NCBI GenBank assembly: GCA_023525715.1
Contig: CM042014.1
Coordinates: forward strand, 17,758,563-17,822,562
Direction: 5' to 3'
Length of the DNA stretch: 64,000 nucleotides
From: Cichorium intybus
Taxonomy: Eukaryota > Streptophyta > Magnoliopsida > Asterales > Asteraceae
Shown here piece by piece: positions 60,973 through 64,000 of this stretch (within the stretch, counting starts at the first letter, position 1; each line of letters opens with the position of its first letter). The notes beneath the pieces were generated by a model. The model had not been told where the DNA came from and made no database searches. It saw only the letters and a program-made list of their open reading frames with translations. Both the position numbers and the translations under genes were made by a program.

Positions 60973-61065
60973 GAGAAAATTTAAGAGGATTCTGATATCA
61001 TAATAATTATTAAAATTCTACTTGACCTTCATAATAAAAAGCACAAGTAAAAATATATTTTTATA

Positions 61066-61414
61066 ATGGATAATGACTTAAAAGGGTGACAAAGTTTTTA
61101 AAATATATAAAAAAACATCATTAAACTTTTATTTGTACACAAAACACCATCAAAGTATATATTTTATACACATTATATCATCAAAGTATACATTTTGTAC
61201 ACATTACACACCATCAAAGTTGACTGGCTAATGCCGATGGACCCAAGGTCAAATGTGAACAAACAGATAAATTTGATGATGTAATATGTACAAATTATAT
61301 ACTTTAATGGTATAATGTGTACATAATGTATATTTTGATAGTGTTTTGTACATAAATAAAAGTTAATGGTGTTTTTATATATTTTTAACACTTGTTACCT
61401 TTTAAATCATTCTC
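61066..61414. mobile_element. Foldback MITE, about 350 bp
   Basis: Left GACTTAAAAGGGTGACAAAG and right, reverse complemented, GATTTAAAAGGTAACAAGTG begin arms of about 150 bp that stay inverted through CACCATCAAAGTATA-like words. The centre near 61235 is unrelated. No ORF. Confidence 0.7.
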
Positions 61415-61790
61415 TCTTTTTATAAAAGTCGTCGGTGCCATTTGCAAATATTTAAATACACAACTACGCTAACAAAATGTACGAGAAAGCGTGCGAACTT
61501 CAAACTTAGCTTAGGATGACACATACATGACACGCATGCCTAACCAAACCGGCTTTAACATTTTGGCCCAGCCATCAGATCGAAACTGTATCATTTGGGG
61601 CTTAATTTTGTGGGTCCACCAAAATTTAGAGATTTTTCCAATTTTATTTGGTCTAATTTTAGAATAAATCTTGAAAATCAGAAATTTCCATTAATTACAT
61701 ACTATCGTAAATAAAAGAGTTTATGGCTAATCGCTAAAATGATAAAAATGGGAAGGACATAATTCTAGATTTTAATTTTGACAGCTGATT
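61415..61790. other. Unassigned intergenic
   Basis: AT-rich; no gene or repeat border recognised. Confidence 0.35.
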
Positions 61791-62905
61791 CTTCCACTGA
61801 TATTTTTAATCCATCCACTGAAATATACAGTTAATTGACCATCATACCCCAAATTCACTTTAAAATGTATTTTAATTATATCAATTCCCTTGCTGAATTA
61901 ACCGAAGCCCATTCCGAAACTTCATGCCGTTGATATCGTCTATCTAGTGGGTGAATTTGAGCTATCTTGGATCCTATATTCCCACATGTATGTTATCAAT
62001 GTATGTTTCATCATCGACGTTAATGGATCTTGAGCGTGCGAATAGAAATAATAACTTGCTACCTGTGAAAGTGCTTTGGGCTTTGGGAATGTATCTCCCA
62101 TGTATACGGCTGCCCAGCCGACAGCCAACATCACAGTGCCGGAATTAGGTTTGCCGATCCTGAAAGCTGCTATTGTCTTCTTGATTTTGACGGGAAGAAT
62201 GAACTTCTCGTTAAGGCTCATAAGCAGAGTATTCTGGGAAGAATGAATTTTTCGTTGACTTGCTGCTGTCTTCTTGATTTTGACGAGACTCTAAAAATGG
62301 ACTTAAGTGAAACCAAATTCATTGGAAGAATCAGATTTGGAATTGGAACGATCAGACCGGAAATCGAAGGATCAAAGCTGAAAGTCGTCGTTTTTTTCCC
62401 AGATATCACCAATTTCCCGAACAAAAAGTCCAAGTCCGCGTTCCGATCTAGAAATTAGCGAACCAAAACACGATTTTTTGAATTAGAACTCTAAATTGAC
62501 GAGAAAACGAACCAGAGAATAGAGGGATCGTAATGGAGTCGTACCAATTAGCTTTTCTATCAACGTTCGGTACGCAAACATGTTTCGGAAAGAAATGTTT
62601 GGATCGCAGATCGTGGCAGTCATGGCGTTTCCTATGACTATGGTTTAATGTAAGAATGACCATTTTCGTGAAATGTAAGAATAAACCCCATCACTGGAGA
62701 AGCATCGTCGGCGGTGGAAGCAGCGTCAAAGGAAAAAGCAGCGTCAAAGGAGAAAGAAGCCTTCGCTTTGTCATGAGTCGTGGGTTGGTTGCAGTTTCCC
62801 TGTCAACTTTTTCTGGTCTAAAAACTAAAATAAGGGTATAGTTGTCATTATACTGTTTTTTCTGTGGATAGATAAAAACCTTTTAAGTAGAAATATCAAT
62901 TCCCT
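61791..62905. mobile_element. Possible MULE-like element with gene-like interior
   Basis: Weak inverted ends: TCCACTGATATTTTTAATCC and CACTGAAATATACAGTTAAT on the left, with GATATTTCTAC and ATCCACAGAAAAAACAGTAT on the reverse complement of the right. Inside, open frames on both strands around 61940-62460 have host-like codon texture, and two short direct duplications occur (GTCTTCTTGATTTTGACG at about 62175 and 62266; GGGAAGAATGAA at about 62192 and 62238). No domain was recognised. Confidence 0.4.
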
Positions 62906-63104
62906 TTAGTTTTTGGCCGAACTTGTCAAATATAATGTCATTTGTAAAGGAAGTATGTCTAGTAACATAAGGTTTGTCATGCACTTTTTTTGTGTGCTTG
63001 GAGTGATTCCACCAAATGCCATGACAAATAAATAAGGAGTCTTTATCATGATATTCTTGGTTTCATCACCTTACTTTATACATGTCTTACATATATTACA
63101 TTCA

Positions 63105-63236
63105 CAAGTCGGGGCTAGCCCACTTGGCAAACAATGTGATTACAAACAAGGAGGTCATGGGTTCAAACCCTGACACTAACATAACAAGGAGTAGTTTAGG
63201 AGTAGGAGTAGGATAGATTTGCCGTTCAAAAAAAAA
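63105..63236 (+). mobile_element. tRNA-derived SINE, copy 2, with perfect target duplication
   Basis: About 132 bp: starts CAAGTCGGGGCTAGCCCACT, has a B-box GGTTCAAACCC (63170-63180), and ends GTAGTTTAGGAGTAGGAGTA, GATAGATTTGCCGTTC and an A run. A perfect 16-bp duplication ACATATATTACATTCA lies at 63089-63104 and 63237-63252. The tail matches copy 1 at 51261. Confidence 0.9.
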
Positions 63237-63239
63237 ACA

Positions 63240-63479
63240 TATATTACATTCATTAGTTCTTGCCACACGGCCCTATTTGGTTCACTCATTCTAAAGTAAT
63301 TTCTACCACAAAATTCGAATATAAACATGCCCATCGAAAACAAGATAGACGCCCTAGTGTATATTACATTCATTAGTTCTTGCCACACGGCCCTATTTGG
63401 TTCACTCATTCTAAAGTAATTTCTACCACAAAATTCGAATATAAACATGCCCATCGAAAACAAGATAGACGCCCTAGTG
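63240..63479. repeat. Perfect 120-bp tandem duplication
   Basis: The 120-bp block starting ATATTACATTCATTAGTTCT at 63241 is repeated without a single difference at 63361. The first copy starts inside the target duplication of the SINE, so the duplication is younger than that insertion. On the minus strand 120 bp is 40 codons and stays open (63176-63463), but no domain is recognised. Confidence 0.97.
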
Positions 63480-64000
63480 TTTGATGGCGTGACGGAATAA
63501 ATAGTATCATGTTAGTAGAACTTATTTGGACGTTTGTGTAGTGACTTTCTTCATAATGTCGCTTTTGTATATATTAACAGAGACACAAGGATGAAGAAAG
63601 TGTTTGTTTATTTCCAACTAACTTTCTTACAAGGAAGAAACTCCTTTATATACAACAACCTATACTACGCATTCTATGCTAAGCTACACGTAACAGACTA
63701 ACAGCTATGATTAAGTTAACTAAACTACCAAGCTAACTATGGTTAAGTATACTAACAGAAATAACAGAAAAGTAACGGTAATAGTATATGTTTGTTTCTT
63801 TATAAGTTTAACATTATAAATTTGTTCACTATAATTCCATAAATTTCCACTCATTGTACGTTCAAATCCTAAAAAGTTGGCATACACGTACATAATGTTG
63901 TATCCACTCATTTCACACATCCCTAAACTCAAACCTCAAATTTAGACGCAAAACCAAACACACTCTCGCATAATATATAGAAAATAAAACTAGTATTGAG
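63480..64000. other. Unassigned right end
   Basis: No gene recognised; a 70-codon minus-strand open frame at 63720-63932 has no domain. Confidence 0.35.

Overview
The window is nuclear DNA of a flowering plant. It holds spliced genes with GT-AG introns, plant-specific families (VQ protein, GIF co-activator, restorer-like PPR, GDSL lipases), plant retrotransposon lineages and very long (TA)n tracts. It is a eudicot, and the style of the large LTR element makes me suspect the daisy family, but that is a weak inference. Real host genes fill under a tenth of the window; the rest is mostly transposable elements, many nested, in AT-rich DNA.

Layout. 1-2.7 kb: a foldback element between (TA)n tracts and a 5'-truncated LINE. 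2.8-3.1 kb: a short VQ-motif gene of the sigma-factor-binding-protein type. 3.6-6.1 kb, minus strand: a complete GIF1/ANGUSTIFOLIA3-type growth co-activator in four coding exons. 6.5-18 kb: a graveyard of small elements (MULE MITEs with 9-bp target duplications, a Tourist-like MITE, a Harbinger transposase relic, a probable solo LTR, a hAT-like hairpin, several TIR elements joined by (TA)n, a Ty3 relic). 18.4-20.2 kb, minus strand: an intact intronless 589-residue PPR gene. 21.5-29.8 kb: a full-length young Ty3/gypsy chromovirus. 31.7-34 kb: a LINE relic split by a 1.45-kb MULE-like foldback. 34.9-36.4 kb and 43.6-45.0 kb: two five-exon GDSL esterase/lipase genes, a dispersed tandem pair with identical exon phases. 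Between them lie a hAT relic, a CACTA element and an intact TRIM. 45.4-48.4 kb: a copia-derived element with gag and protease but no integrase, RT or RNase H, carrying an unrecognised second ORF. 48.5-64 kb: TIR elements with gene-like interiors, a 1.3-kb inverted repeat, SINEs, LINE and copia relics, and a perfect 120-bp tandem duplication.

The host genes do not form a pathway. GIF and VQ proteins are transcriptional co-regulators, the PPR protein probably acts on organelle RNA, and the two GDSL enzymes are probably secreted lipid or ester hydrolases. The two most striking observations are a row of five stem-loops in the LTR of the gypsy element, whose loops are constant while their stems covary, and the non-autonomous copia-like element with its foreign-looking ORF. 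Exon borders, repeat borders and family assignments were made by eye; no database or folding program was used.
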